DNA of 11,927 nucleotides. Origin: an uncultured Bacteroidales bacterium (GTDB taxonomy: Bacteria; Bacteroidota; Bacteroidia; Bacteroidales; P3). The stretch is taken from contig CALCUN010000128.1 of the NCBI GenBank assembly GCA_937906975.1, positions 1 through 11,927 on the forward strand. The letters are read 5' to 3'. A program made the position numbers and the translations under genes. The notes below the pieces were generated by a model. The model was not told the origin of the DNA. It saw nothing but the letters and a program-made list of their open reading frames with translations, and did not search any database. Below, one piece after another: positions 1 through 6,980 of the stretch (position 1 is the stretch's first letter; each line of letters begins with the position of its first letter).

Positions 1-151
1 AGTACTACCTTTTTCTTTACTACCAAACTTTTTTTAACTTTTTTTTCGATTAGTTCCGCTAACTCCCTGATTTTACGTGAGATTATTTTTCTACTTTTTT
101 TACTAGTTTTTTTCTTTTTGTAGGCGTTTTTTTGTTTTTTTCAATTTTTTC
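1..151. other. T-rich gene-free leader region
   Basis: The + strand is dominated by runs of T broken by single C, A or G, including several runs of seven or eight T. I see no coding frame, RNA gene or clear hairpin. It ends directly at the -33 box of the next gene's promoter. A similar T-rich tract precedes the dus gene, so this composition may be a habit of intergenic DNA in this genome. Confidence 0.5.
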
Positions 152-184
152 TTGACTCGTACCTTGGGTTATGTACTATCTTTG
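152..184 (+). promoter_or_regulatory. Bacteroidota-type promoter of the MerR-like gene
   Basis: A TTGA at 152-155 stands 21 nt before TATCTTTG at 177-184, which fits the Bacteroidota sigma-ABfr pattern (TTTG-like -33 box, about 19-23 nt, TAnnTTTG). Transcription would begin near 188-191, about 20 nt before the ATG at 212. The TTG at 152 opens a longer reading frame, but it is part of the -33 box and therefore cannot be the start codon. Confidence 0.65.
159..176. promoter_or_regulatory. Possible MerR-type operator in the promoter spacer
   Basis: GTAC occurs at 159-162 and again at 173-176, forming the ends of an 18-bp imperfect dyad that exactly fills the space between the -33 and -7 boxes. 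MerR-family activators bind dyads in this position, so autoregulation is plausible. The inner bases are poorly symmetric, and the site is inferred from position rather than from a known consensus. Confidence 0.3.
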
Positions 185-211
185 CACTCGCTAGCAAATA
201 ATCGTACGAAT

Positions 212-1036
212 ATGAGTTATAAAACAAAGTTAAAAATCGGAGAGTTTTCCCGTTTGATGCAAGTAACTGTAAAAACCTTGCGTCATTACGAGCAAAAGCA
301 ATTACTTATACCTGACGAGGTAGATGAATGGACTGGGTATCGTTATTATAGTATTGTTCAAATGCAAAAACTAAATTCAATCCGTAAATTGCAACAGCTT
401 GGCTTTACTCTTGATGAGATAAAGGGGTTATATGACGATGAGTCTCATACTCCAAGTTTAGAGCTGCTCTCAGAAAAGATTGAAGATACAGAAAAACAAC
501 TTCAACAACTGATAGCAAGACGCAATCAACTCATTGAATGGTTAGACTCTCACAAAAAAATTAAAACAATGGAAAAATTTAGCATTGAATCATTACCTGA
601 GGTAATTGTTGCCTCACACAGAGAAATTATTTCGGATTATTCTGCTCTTGGAGCTTTATGTTGTAATGTCATAGGTCCTGAAATGCATCGTTTGGGTTGC
701 AAATGTCCTCCTCCAGGCTATTGTTTCACTATTGAACATCAAAAGGAATATACTCCAACTGATATAGATATTGAATATTGTGAGCAAGTAGAAGAAATGG
801 GTGAAAATAGTAGTATTATACAATTTAAGAAATTGCCTGCTGTTCCAAAGGCTTTATGTATGAAACATTATGGTCCGTATGAACGTTTCCATGAATCTTT
901 CACAGAAGCTTTTGCTTATATGGAAGAAAAAGGATACATAGTAGCTGATAATCCAAGAACTAGCTACGTAGATGGTATTTGGAATCAAGAAGATCCTGAA
1001 AAATGGCTTTCAATTATTCAAATTCCGATAATGTAG
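212..1036 (+). CDS. MerR-family transcriptional regulator with GyrI-like effector-binding domain
   Basis: This is a 274-aa, one-component, probably ligand-responsive transcription factor of the BmrR-like type. Residues 7-75 form the MerR winged helix (KIGEFSRLMQVTVKTLRHYEQ, then GYRYY and LGFTLDEIKGL). Residues 83-115 are a heptad-rich dimerisation helix. Residues 120-274 resemble the GyrI-like/AraC-type effector-binding domain, with PAVPKALCMKHYGPYERF and a typical ending, EDPEKWLSIIQIPIM. The acidic DIDIEYCEQV segment (residues 184-193) corresponds to the ligand-contacting region of this fold. A cysteine-containing loop, CKCPPPGYC (163-171), lies in the same domain. I chose ATG 212 because the promoter overlaps the upstream TTG. 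No divergent transporter or target gene is visible, so the ligand and regulon are unknown. Family assignment is firm; drug binding is inference. Confidence 0.9.
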   Translation: MSYKTKLKIGEFSRLMQVTVKTLRHYEQKQLLIPDEVDEWTGYRYYSIVQMQKLNSIRKLQQLGFTLDEIKGLYDDESHTPSLELLSEKIEDTEKQLQQLIARRNQLIEWLDSHKKIKTMEKFSIESLPEVIVASHREIISDYSALGALCCNVIGPEMHRLGCKCPPPGYCFTIEHQKEYTPTDIDIEYCEQVEEMGENSSIIQFKKLPAVPKALCMKHYGPYERFHESFTEAFAYMEEKGYIVADNPRTSYVDGIWNQEDPEKWLSIIQIPIM

Positions 1037-1054
1037 TATAAATATTGTTAAAAC

Positions 1055-1108
1055 TAAATTAAAATTGACACTCCTCTTTAAATTTAGAGGAGTGCCCATT
1101 TTAATTTA
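1055..1108. terminator. Long hairpin terminator after the MerR-like gene
   Basis: An inner perfect 9-bp stem (CACTCCTCT at 1069-1077 with AGAGGAGTG at 1086-1094, 8-nt loop) is extended by a perfect 11-bp A/T outer stem (1055-1065 with 1098-1108) across a 3x3 internal loop. The outer arm gives a T-rich 3' end on both strands, so it could terminate in either direction. It lies 18 nt past the stop codon. Confidence 0.75.
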
Positions 1109-1307
1109 GGATCTTTGTTGTCTTTCTTTATACATTATATATTATATAATAAATTGACAAGTTTTATATGACATTTTGACAAGTATTTATTTTTTATTTT
1201 TTCTCTTTACTTTTTCATTTTTTTTCTTTGCTTTTTTGTTTTTTCTCTTTGATTTATTTTACGTTTTCTTAGAGTTTTTTATTAATAGTTATTTTATATG
1301 TTCAAAG
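1109..1307. other. Gene-free region: A/T spacer, two 9-bp direct repeats and a T-rich tract
   Basis: TTGACAAGT occurs at 1154-1162 and again at 1176-1184, 22 nt apart, which puts both on the same DNA face. From about 1185 to 1280 the + strand is nearly all T with scattered C, A and G. A Phe/Leu-rich reading frame (1176-1424) is produced by this tract and overlaps the start of dus; I do not regard it as a gene. I see no RNA gene here. Confidence 0.5.
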
Positions 1308-1340
1308 TTTCGGACAATCATTCATTTTTTTGTAAATTTG
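1308..1340 (+). promoter_or_regulatory. Promoter of the dus-uvrB-mnmE operon, giving a leaderless or nearly leaderless transcript
   Basis: TAAATTTG at 1333-1340 is an exact TAnnTTTG -7 box, with a TTTC (weak -33 match) at 1308-1311, 21 nt upstream. Transcription is expected about 4-7 nt after the -7 box, at roughly 1344-1347, while the ATG of dus is at 1348. The mRNA would therefore have at most a few untranslated bases. Confidence 0.6.
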
Positions 1341-1347
1341 CAAAATT

Positions 1348-2325
1348 ATGAGAATAAAGGATATTTTACCAGATTTCAGTCTTGGTCTCTCTCCCATGGA
1401 GGGTGTTACTACTCCTTGTTTTAGACAACTTTGTAAACGATATGGTGTTGATGTATTGTTTACTGAGTTTATTTCTTCTGATGCTTTGGTTAGGGAGATT
1501 GAGAGGAGTCATAAGAAGATGGATTTTAAGGAAGAGGAACGTCCTTTGGTGGTGCAGATTTTTGGAAATAATGAGGAGAGTTTATGTAATGCTGCTCTTT
1601 TGGCTGAGGAAAGTGGTTGTGATTGGGTGGATATAAATTGGGGCTGTCCTGTTAGAAAGGTTGCAGGAAAGGGCTGTGGTAGTGGCATTTTGAATGATAT
1701 TGACAAGATGGAATATCTGACAAAAAGGGTCGTGGAAAGTATTAAAAAGCCTGTGAGTGTGAAGACTCGTTTGGGTTATAGTGATGACAACAAGCCTATT
1801 GTGGAGATTGCAGAGCGTATGCAAGATGTAGGTGTGGAGCTTATTAGTATTCATGGTCGTACTCGTAGTCAGATGTATAAGGGTGAGGCAGATTGGACTT
1901 TGATTGGTGAGGTGAAAAACAATCCTAGAATGAGGATTCCTGTTTTTGGTAATGGTGATATTACTTCGGCTGAAAAGATGTTGGAGTATAAGAATAGATA
2001 TGGGGTTGATGGTATTTTGATTGGACGTGCTGCTATGGGCAATCCCTTTATTTTCAAACAATGTAAAGATATTTTAAATGGAAAAACCGATAGTAAATTC
2101 TCTATAAAAGAAAGGGTTAGTGTTTGTAAAGAGCATTTGGAGGGTTTGAAACAATGGAGAGGTGATAGATATGCTATACTTGAAATGAGAAAGTTTTATA
2201 GTGGTTATTTTCGTGGTTTAGATAATTTTAAACCTTATAGAATACGTTTAGTAACGACGAATGATTATCAAGAAATAGAAGAGATTTTATCTTTGGTGGA
2301 AAAAGATTTTGATTATGAATTTTGA
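1348..2325 (+). CDS. dus: tRNA-dihydrouridine synthase (Dus family)
   Basis: This 325-aa flavoenzyme reduces specific uridines in the D-loop of tRNA to dihydrouridine using FMN and NAD(P)H in the cytoplasm. The N-terminal TIM barrel shows SPMEGVTTPCFRQLC (15-29), the TEF segment (39-41), QIFGNN (70-75) and the active-site stretch DINWGCPVRKVAGKGCGSG (95-113), with the catalytic cysteine expected at Cys100. It also has VKTRLGY (138-144), the phosphate-binding IHGRTR (168-173), VFGNGDI (199-205) and DGILIGRAAMGNP (221-233). The helical tRNA-binding domain follows (MRKFYSGYFRGL, 280-291). ATG 1348 is supported by the promoter and by the normal position of the SPMEGVT motif. It is the first gene of an operon with uvrB and mnmE. 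DusA, DusB and DusC specificity cannot be assigned by eye, although the GCPVRKV motif looks DusB-like. Codons end strongly in T or G. Confidence 0.93.
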   Translation: MRIKDILPDFSLGLSPMEGVTTPCFRQLCKRYGVDVLFTEFISSDALVREIERSHKKMDFKEEERPLVVQIFGNNEESLCNAALLAEESGCDWVDINWGCPVRKVAGKGCGSGILNDIDKMEYLTKRVVESIKKPVSVKTRLGYSDDNKPIVEIAERMQDVGVELISIHGRTRSQMYKGEADWTLIGEVKNNPRMRIPVFGNGDITSAEKMLEYKNRYGVDGILIGRAAMGNPFIFKQCKDILNGKTDSKFSIKERVSVCKEHLEGLKQWRGDRYAILEMRKFYSGYFRGLDNFKPYRIRLVTTNDYQEIEEILSLVEKDFDYEF

Positions 2326-4285
2326 ACTTGTAGCAGATTTTCTTCCAATGGGAGATCAGCCCTCGGCTATTGAGCAACTTGTGCAAGGTGTTAGAAGCAA
2401 TACTCCTGCTCAGGTTTTGCAGGGTGTTACAGGTTCGGGAAAGACCTTTACTATTGCAAATGTTATTCAACAACTAAATAAACCAACTCTTGTTCTTAGT
2501 CATAATAAAACTCTCGCTGCTCAGTTGTATAGTGAGTTTAAGAATTTCTTTCCTAATAATGCAGTGGAGTATTTCGTTTCTTATTATGATTATTATCAAC
2601 CAGAGGCTTACATTGCTCAAACTAATACTTATATAGAAAAGGATTTGTCTATAAATGACGAATTGGAGAAATTAAGGCTTTCGGCTACTTCTTCTCTTTT
2701 ATCGGGAAGAAAGGATGTTATTGTAGTTAGTAGTGTTAGTTGTATTTATGGTATTGGAAATCCTGATGATTTTGCTAATGGTACTATATATATTTCTTTG
2801 GGACAAAGGCTTGAAAGAAATAAATTCCTTTTGGATTTGGTTGATAGTTTGTATTCGAGAAATGAGATTGAGTTTTCAAGAGGAAAATTTAGGGTTAAGG
2901 GTGATGTGGTAGATATTTTCCCTCCTTATTTGGATTATGCTTATCGTTTGATTTTCTTTGATGAGGAGGTGGAGGCTATTGAGGTTATTGAGCCTACGAG
3001 TGGACAAAGGATTGAAAAAAGAAGCGATATTATTATCTATCCTGCAGGTAACTTCTTAACAAATAAGGATACTCTTCCTAAGGTTTTGAAACAAATTCAA
3101 TTGGATATGTTTGACAGATGTGAGGAGTTTCGTCAAGATGGTTTGTTACTTGAAGCAAAACGATTGGAAGAAAGGGTAAATAACGATTTAGAAATGTTGC
3201 AAGAGTTAGGTTATTGTAGCGGAATAGAGAATTATTCTCGATATTTCGATGGACGCAAGCCTGGTTCTCGACCTTTCTGTTTGATTGATTATTTTCCAGA
3301 GGATTTTCTTCTTGTTATTGATGAAAGCCACGTAACTGTACCTCAAATTCACGCAATGTATGGAGGGGATAGAAGTAGAAAAGAATCTCTTGTGCAATAT
3401 GGATTTCGTCTTCCTTCTGCCTTTGATAATAGACCTTTGAAATTCGAAGAGTTTGAGAAGTTACATAAGGAAACGATTTATATTTCTGCAACTCCTGCTG
3501 AGTTTGAATTGAAAGAAGCCGATGGAATTGTAGTGGAGCAAATAATAAGACCAACAGGACTCTTAGACCCAGAAATAGAAGTGCGTCCTGCTCAAACTCA
3601 AATAGATGACTTGCTTGATGAGATAGAAAGAATTGTTGGAAGAGAGGAAAGAGTTCTTGTTACAACTCTCACAAAACGAATGGCAGAAGAGCTGAGTCGT
3701 TATCTAACAAATCTTGGAATACGAAATAAATATATACATTCTGACGTTGAAACCTTAGAGAGAGTGGAAATAATGCAAGAATTGAGAGTGGGAGTCTTTG
3801 ACGTTCTGATAGGAGTTAATCTTTTGAGAGAGGGTCTTGACTTGCCTGAGGTGAGTTTGGTTGCAATACTTGATGCTGATAAAGAAGGCTTTTTGAGAAA
3901 TGATAAAGCTCTGATACAAACCATTGGAAGAGCCGCAAGAAATGCTCATAGTAAAGCAATACTTTATGCAGATAAAATAACAAAGAGTATGCAAAGGGCA
4001 ATAGATGAAAATGCCAAAAACAGAAAAAAACAACAAGAATATAACACTCTACATAACATCACTCCTACTCAAGTAAAAAGAAGTTTGAATGATAATATTT
4101 CTAACATAAAACCACAAAAGGAAATAAAAATAGAAAAAGAAAAAACTATAATTAGAAGCAAAAATATTACAATAGAAGAATTAGAAGAAAAGATGTACTT
4201 GGCAGTAGAAGAACTTGACTTTAAAAAAGCAGCAGAATATAGAGATGCCATACAAAAACTAAAAAAGCAGATAACAAATAAATAA
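2315..4285 (+). CDS. uvrB: UvrABC system protein B (excinuclease subunit)
   Basis: UvrB is the damage-verifying helicase-like subunit of bacterial nucleotide excision repair; it is loaded by UvrA and then recruits UvrC. At 656 aa it is close to the usual length. Visible elements are Walker A GVTGSGKT (37-44), the aromatic beta-hairpin beginning YYDYYQPEAYI (90-100) that clamps DNA, the DESH box (336-339), SATP (391-394), motif V LLREGLDLPEVSLVAILDAD (503-522), motif VI QTIGRAARN (535-543) and a C-terminal UVR motif for UvrC binding (about 619-653). I chose ATG 2315 rather than the TTG at 2309 because it gives the normal start MNFELVADFLPMGDQP. The start lies inside dus (11-nt overlap), implying translational coupling. 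Third-position composition changes sharply near codon 405-411 (see findings), but all motifs are intact on both sides. Confidence 0.97.
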   Translation: MNFELVADFLPMGDQPSAIEQLVQGVRSNTPAQVLQGVTGSGKTFTIANVIQQLNKPTLVLSHNKTLAAQLYSEFKNFFPNNAVEYFVSYYDYYQPEAYIAQTNTYIEKDLSINDELEKLRLSATSSLLSGRKDVIVVSSVSCIYGIGNPDDFANGTIYISLGQRLERNKFLLDLVDSLYSRNEIEFSRGKFRVKGDVVDIFPPYLDYAYRLIFFDEEVEAIEVIEPTSGQRIEKRSDIIIYPAGNFLTNKDTLPKVLKQIQLDMFDRCEEFRQDGLLLEAKRLEERVNNDLEMLQELGYCSGIENYSRYFDGRKPGSRPFCLIDYFPEDFLLVIDESHVTVPQIHAMYGGDRSRKESLVQYGFRLPSAFDNRPLKFEEFEKLHKETIYISATPAEFELKEADGIVVEQIIRPTGLLDPEIEVRPAQTQIDDLLDEIERIVGREERVLVTTLTKRMAEELSRYLTNLGIRNKYIHSDVETLERVEIMQELRVGVFDVLIGVNLLREGLDLPEVSLVAILDADKEGFLRNDKALIQTIGRAARNAHSKAILYADKITKSMQRAIDENAKNRKKQQEYNTLHNITPTQVKRSLNDNISNIKPQKEIKIEKEKTIIRSKNITIEELEEKMYLAVEELDFKKAAEYRDAIQKLKKQITNK

Positions 4286-4295
4286 TAAAAGAGAT

Positions 4296-5684
4296 ATGAA
4301 AGATACAATATGTGCACCCGCAACACCTTCCTCTCCCTCAGCAATAGGAGTAATAAGAATGTCAGGAGAAAATGCTTTTGAAATAACAAGAGAAGTATTT
4401 CGTCTCTTAGATAACAAAAAAGAAGACTTTAAACGAGCTAGAAATCCAAAGGTAAGAATCGGTTATCTTGTAGATGGGAACAAAAATATCATAGACCAAG
4501 TTGTTTGCACATTATACTTTGCTCCTCGCTCCTACACTGGTGAAGATGTTGTTGAAATATCTCATCATGGTTCTCCTTACATACAACAACAAATCATTAA
4601 ACTCTTAATTAGAAAAGGTGCAAGAATGGCCAAAAATGGAGAATTTACTCAAAGAGCCTTTCTTAACGGAAAAATGAACCTTTCACAAACAGAAGCCATA
4701 GCTGATTTGATTCAATCTCGCTCAATGATTGCACACAAACTCGCAATCCACCAACTAAAAGGAGGTTATCAAAACACACTATCTACACTAAGAAAAGATT
4801 TACTCAATTTCTTAACTCTTTTAGAAATAGAACTCGACTTCTCAGAAGAAGACTTAGAATTTGCACAAAGACAAAAACTAATCACTTCAATAGAGTTGAT
4901 AGACGAAACAATAGATAAACTTGTAAATTCCTTTTCAGCAGGTAACGCATTCAAAAACGGAGTACCTGTAGCCATTATAGGCAAACCAAATGCAGGAAAA
5001 TCCACTCTTTTCAATGCCATAGTAAACGACGAAAGAGCGATTGTATCAACCATTGCTGGCACAACAAGAGACACAATTGAAGAAGCAGTAACACTAAAAG
5101 GAGTAGAATATCGCTTTATTGACACAGCTGGTGTAAGAAAGAGTTCAAATCCAATAGAAAAAGAAGGAATAAAACGTTCTTTTAAGTCAATTGAAATTTC
5201 AAATATAATACTATATGTTTGCGATGTAAACGAAATGTCGCCTTCTGATGCGCAATTAGATTTGATAGAAATAGACAAACAAATAAGTTTAAAAGGTAAA
5301 AAGATAATAATTGTAGCAAATAAATTTAACGAAGAAAACTTAGAGGAAAAGGACATTAAAGGTTGGGAAAAAATGGGTGTAGTGCAAGCTGTTGCCAAAG
5401 AGAAAAAAGGTATAGATGAAGTAATTCACAGAATAGCTCAAATCACTGCAAACGATATTATAAACAACGATATTTTAACAACAAACGCACGCCACTGGGA
5501 AGCGATGAAAAAAACAAGCACCGCACTAAAAACAGCAAGAACTAACCTAAACAACCAAATGCCAACCGACATAATAGCCGCAGACATAAGAGAAGCCCTA
5601 CACTACTTAGGAGAAATAACAGGAGAAATAACAACAGACGAACTATTATCAAACATATTCTCAAAATTCTGCATCGGGAAGTAG
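4296..5684 (+). CDS. mnmE: tRNA modification GTPase MnmE (TrmE)
   Basis: MnmE works with MnmG to add the cmnm5 group at the wobble uridine of certain tRNAs, using a methylene-/formyl-tetrahydrofolate cofactor and a K+-dependent GTPase. The 462-aa protein has the N-terminal folate-binding domain (IGVIRMSG, then SYTGEDVVEISHHGSPY at 79-95), a helical domain, and an inserted G domain with G1 GKPNAGKS (229-236), G2 GTTRDT (255-260) and G3 DTAG (276-279). It ends in the conserved FCIGK with the catalytic-region cysteine at Cys459. The G4 motif reads NKFN (342-345) instead of NKxD, and the G5 region is AVAK rather than SAK, both unusual. ATG 4296 lies 10 nt after uvrB, so it is cotranscribed; only a weak AAAAGAG precedes it. 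Codons end strongly in A or C, the opposite of dus. Confidence 0.96.
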   Translation: MKDTICAPATPSSPSAIGVIRMSGENAFEITREVFRLLDNKKEDFKRARNPKVRIGYLVDGNKNIIDQVVCTLYFAPRSYTGEDVVEISHHGSPYIQQQIIKLLIRKGARMAKNGEFTQRAFLNGKMNLSQTEAIADLIQSRSMIAHKLAIHQLKGGYQNTLSTLRKDLLNFLTLLEIELDFSEEDLEFAQRQKLITSIELIDETIDKLVNSFSAGNAFKNGVPVAIIGKPNAGKSTLFNAIVNDERAIVSTIAGTTRDTIEEAVTLKGVEYRFIDTAGVRKSSNPIEKEGIKRSFKSIEISNIILYVCDVNEMSPSDAQLDLIEIDKQISLKGKKIIIVANKFNEENLEEKDIKGWEKMGVVQAVAKEKKGIDEVIHRIAQITANDIINNDILTTNARHWEAMKKTSTALKTARTNLNNQMPTDIIAADIREALHYLGEITGEITTDELLSNIFSKFCIGK

Positions 5685-6161
5685 TAAAACATATAACATT
5701 GATTATCAATGATTTACACTTTCTGCAATAACAAATAAAAAAAACTACTAAATAAGTGTATATCTCATTGACATACAATATATTAAGTCTGTATTTTGGC
5801 GATTTTTACGTTTTGCTAAAAAGTCAATTTTGTCCCCCAGTTGTGCCCCAGACACTCGAGGGAGATAATTTTTTTGTCCCTTTTTGTCCCTCGGGCACTT
5901 CGGGGGACAAAAATGACCATTTTCAAGGCATAAAACACAGGAATACAAAAATCTGCAACTAAAAATCTATGAAGATATTTAGCAAATAGTAGGATGTATT
6001 TGTATTTGATATATGTTTTCTTGTTAGATTCTTTATCCCCCGACGATATATTCTGAAAATGTTGTCCGATATGTTTTCTACATTCATATAAAGAAGTTAT
6101 ACACATAGAGTTCAATTCCTACTTTTAAAGTCATTGATAGATGTTTTTGGAAAAATTGCAG
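5685..6161. other. Gene-free region downstream of mnmE
   Basis: This spacer holds a 15-nt palindrome (CATTGAT-T-ATCAATG, 5697-5711) 12 nt after mnmE. It could form a weak 5-bp hairpin, but it lacks a T run. It also holds the 95-bp palindromic element listed separately. Short reading frames on both strands (5748-6115) are created by that palindrome and look non-coding. I see no tRNA or other RNA gene. Confidence 0.5.
5823..5917. repeat. 95-bp intergenic palindromic element with 16-bp inverted ends
   Basis: The ends are GTCAATTTTGTCCCCC (5823-5838) and GGGGGACAAAAATGAC (5902-5917), inverse complements apart from one base. Inside them are further complementary pieces (GTGCCC at 5843-5848 with GGGCAC at 5893-5898, and a CGAGGGA/TCCCTCG pair), plus two tandem TTTTTGTCCC copies (5871-5880, 5881-5890). 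The whole stretch is clearly richer in G/C than its surroundings and could fold into one long structure. It carries no transposase and resembles the REP/MITE-like repeats seen between Bacteroidota genes. Copy number elsewhere in the genome cannot be seen from here. Confidence 0.65.
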
Positions 6162-6169
6162 TAACTTTG
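6162..6169 (+). promoter_or_regulatory. Probable -7 box for the CPBP gene
   Basis: TAACTTTG followed by CA is an exact match to the Bacteroidota TAnnTTTG box. A TTTG lies at 6146-6149, but at 12 nt it is too close to serve as a standard -33 box, so the upstream half is weak. A transcript starting near 6173 would carry about 75 nt before the annotated start, including two 7-codon reading frames. Confidence 0.45.
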
Positions 6170-6187
6170 CAGAGACAAACTTACTAC

Positions 6188-6243
6188 ATGAACTTTAAAT
6201 CATCAATATAAAGTATATTATGGTAACTCAAGCATTTATATAA
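6188..6243 (+). other. Two 7-codon reading frames in the CPBP leader
   Basis: ATG 6188 encodes MNFKSSI and stops at 6211. ATG 6220 encodes MVTQAFI and stops with TAA at 6241-6243, in the same frame as the CPBP gene and two codons before its TTG. Both end in ATA TAA. They may be regulatory leader peptides, or the second may be the original N-terminus of the CPBP protein cut off by a nonsense change. Chance is also possible in sequence this A/T-rich. Confidence 0.25.
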
Positions 6244-6249
6244 CCTCTC

Positions 6250-6939
6250 TTGCATGTATTAATAATCTTACCTTTGTTGCTTATTTTCATAAAAGATAGA
6301 ACAAGAAATAATTATTTTCGTGTATTGAGTATTACATTTTGCTACTATATATATTGTATCTTTCTTTTCATGCCCCATCTTGTTGATTCCTTTCATATAA
6401 TTAACGGTAATTGGAATTGGAACGGCAAGATTTATGGTATATTGAGTGGTATTGCAATATACTTTATTTTTCGCCAACAATTTAACGATAACGATTTCTT
6501 TACTCTTAAGCAGAACAAAGAAGGATTAAAAGCTGCATTAAAAGTTTCCTGTGCACTCATATCCATTTTTAGTCTCTCTGGCATATTAGGCGTTAAAGAG
6601 TTTAATCTTGAAACATTGCTTTTCCAAATAACAATGCCAGGCATTGACGAGGAAATAATGTTCAGAGGCATTCTACTTGGCTTAATGTGTAGCGCTCTTC
6701 GTAATACTAATAAAGCATATAAAAATCCTGCAATTATAATCAATGGAATACTCTTTGGATTAGCACATTCACTGATCTTTCAAAATGGTAAAGTCACATT
6801 TAACACGGGGGCATTTATAGGAACAGGAATGGTTGGATACGCTTTGGCATATATTACAATTAAAACACGAAGTATCCTGATTCCTATGCTAACTCATAAC
6901 CTCAGTAATTTTTTAAAGAATTTATTTTCTATGATATAA
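6250..6939 (+). CDS. CPBP-family intramembrane metalloprotease (ABI family)
   Basis: This 229-aa membrane protein belongs to the CPBP (Abi/CaaX-protease-like) family, whose bacterial members cleave or process membrane-embedded or bacteriocin-related substrates; the substrate here is unknown. All three family motifs are present: EEIMFR (134-139), FGLAH (169-173) and HNLSN (216-220), which supply the glutamates, histidines and asparagine of the active site. Hydrophobic segments occur at about 2-14, 24-42, 61-76, 98-115, 160-172, 187-203 and 208-222. The start is uncertain. TTG 6250 is the only start just after an in-frame TAA at 6241-6243; the next internal ATG (6370) would remove the first two membrane segments. 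The gene may be transcribed alone from the promoter at 6162 and faces the radical SAM gene convergently. CPBP proteins are common near RiPP and defence loci, but no link is shown here. Confidence 0.85.
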   Translation: MHVLIILPLLLIFIKDRTRNNYFRVLSITFCYYIYCIFLFMPHLVDSFHIINGNWNWNGKIYGILSGIAIYFIFRQQFNDNDFFTLKQNKEGLKAALKVSCALISIFSLSGILGVKEFNLETLLFQITMPGIDEEIMFRGILLGLMCSALRNTNKAYKNPAIIINGILFGLAHSLIFQNGKVTFNTGAFIGTGMVGYALAYITIKTRSILIPMLTHNLSNFLKNLFSMI

Positions 6940-6980
6940 TAAAGAAGTCTCTATTGGTAAATGAAAGAAGGTTTAATATG

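Noticed and set aside
152..211. N-terminal extension of the MerR-like protein from TTG 152
   Set aside because: This stretch contains the -33 and -7 boxes of the gene's own promoter; the MerR domain begins properly after ATG 212.
1176..1424. 82-aa Phe-rich membrane-like reading frame
   Set aside because: It is a translation of a poly-T tract and runs into dus in another frame; its composition explains the hydrophobicity.
4769..5398. 209-aa reading frame opposite mnmE
   Set aside because: It lies wholly within mnmE on the opposite strand, and its Ser/Ile/Phe-rich sequence is a by-product of the A/C-rich third positions of mnmE.
5697..5711. CATTGATTATCAATG palindrome as a strong terminator or integrase attachment site
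   Set aside because: Only a 5-bp usable stem, no T run after it, and no integrase or second copy in the window.
5748..6115. Overlapping small reading frames on both strands across the palindromic element
   Set aside because: Both frames are produced by the inverted repeat, with Cys-Pro-rich translations of GTCCCC runs; no start signals or family resemblance.
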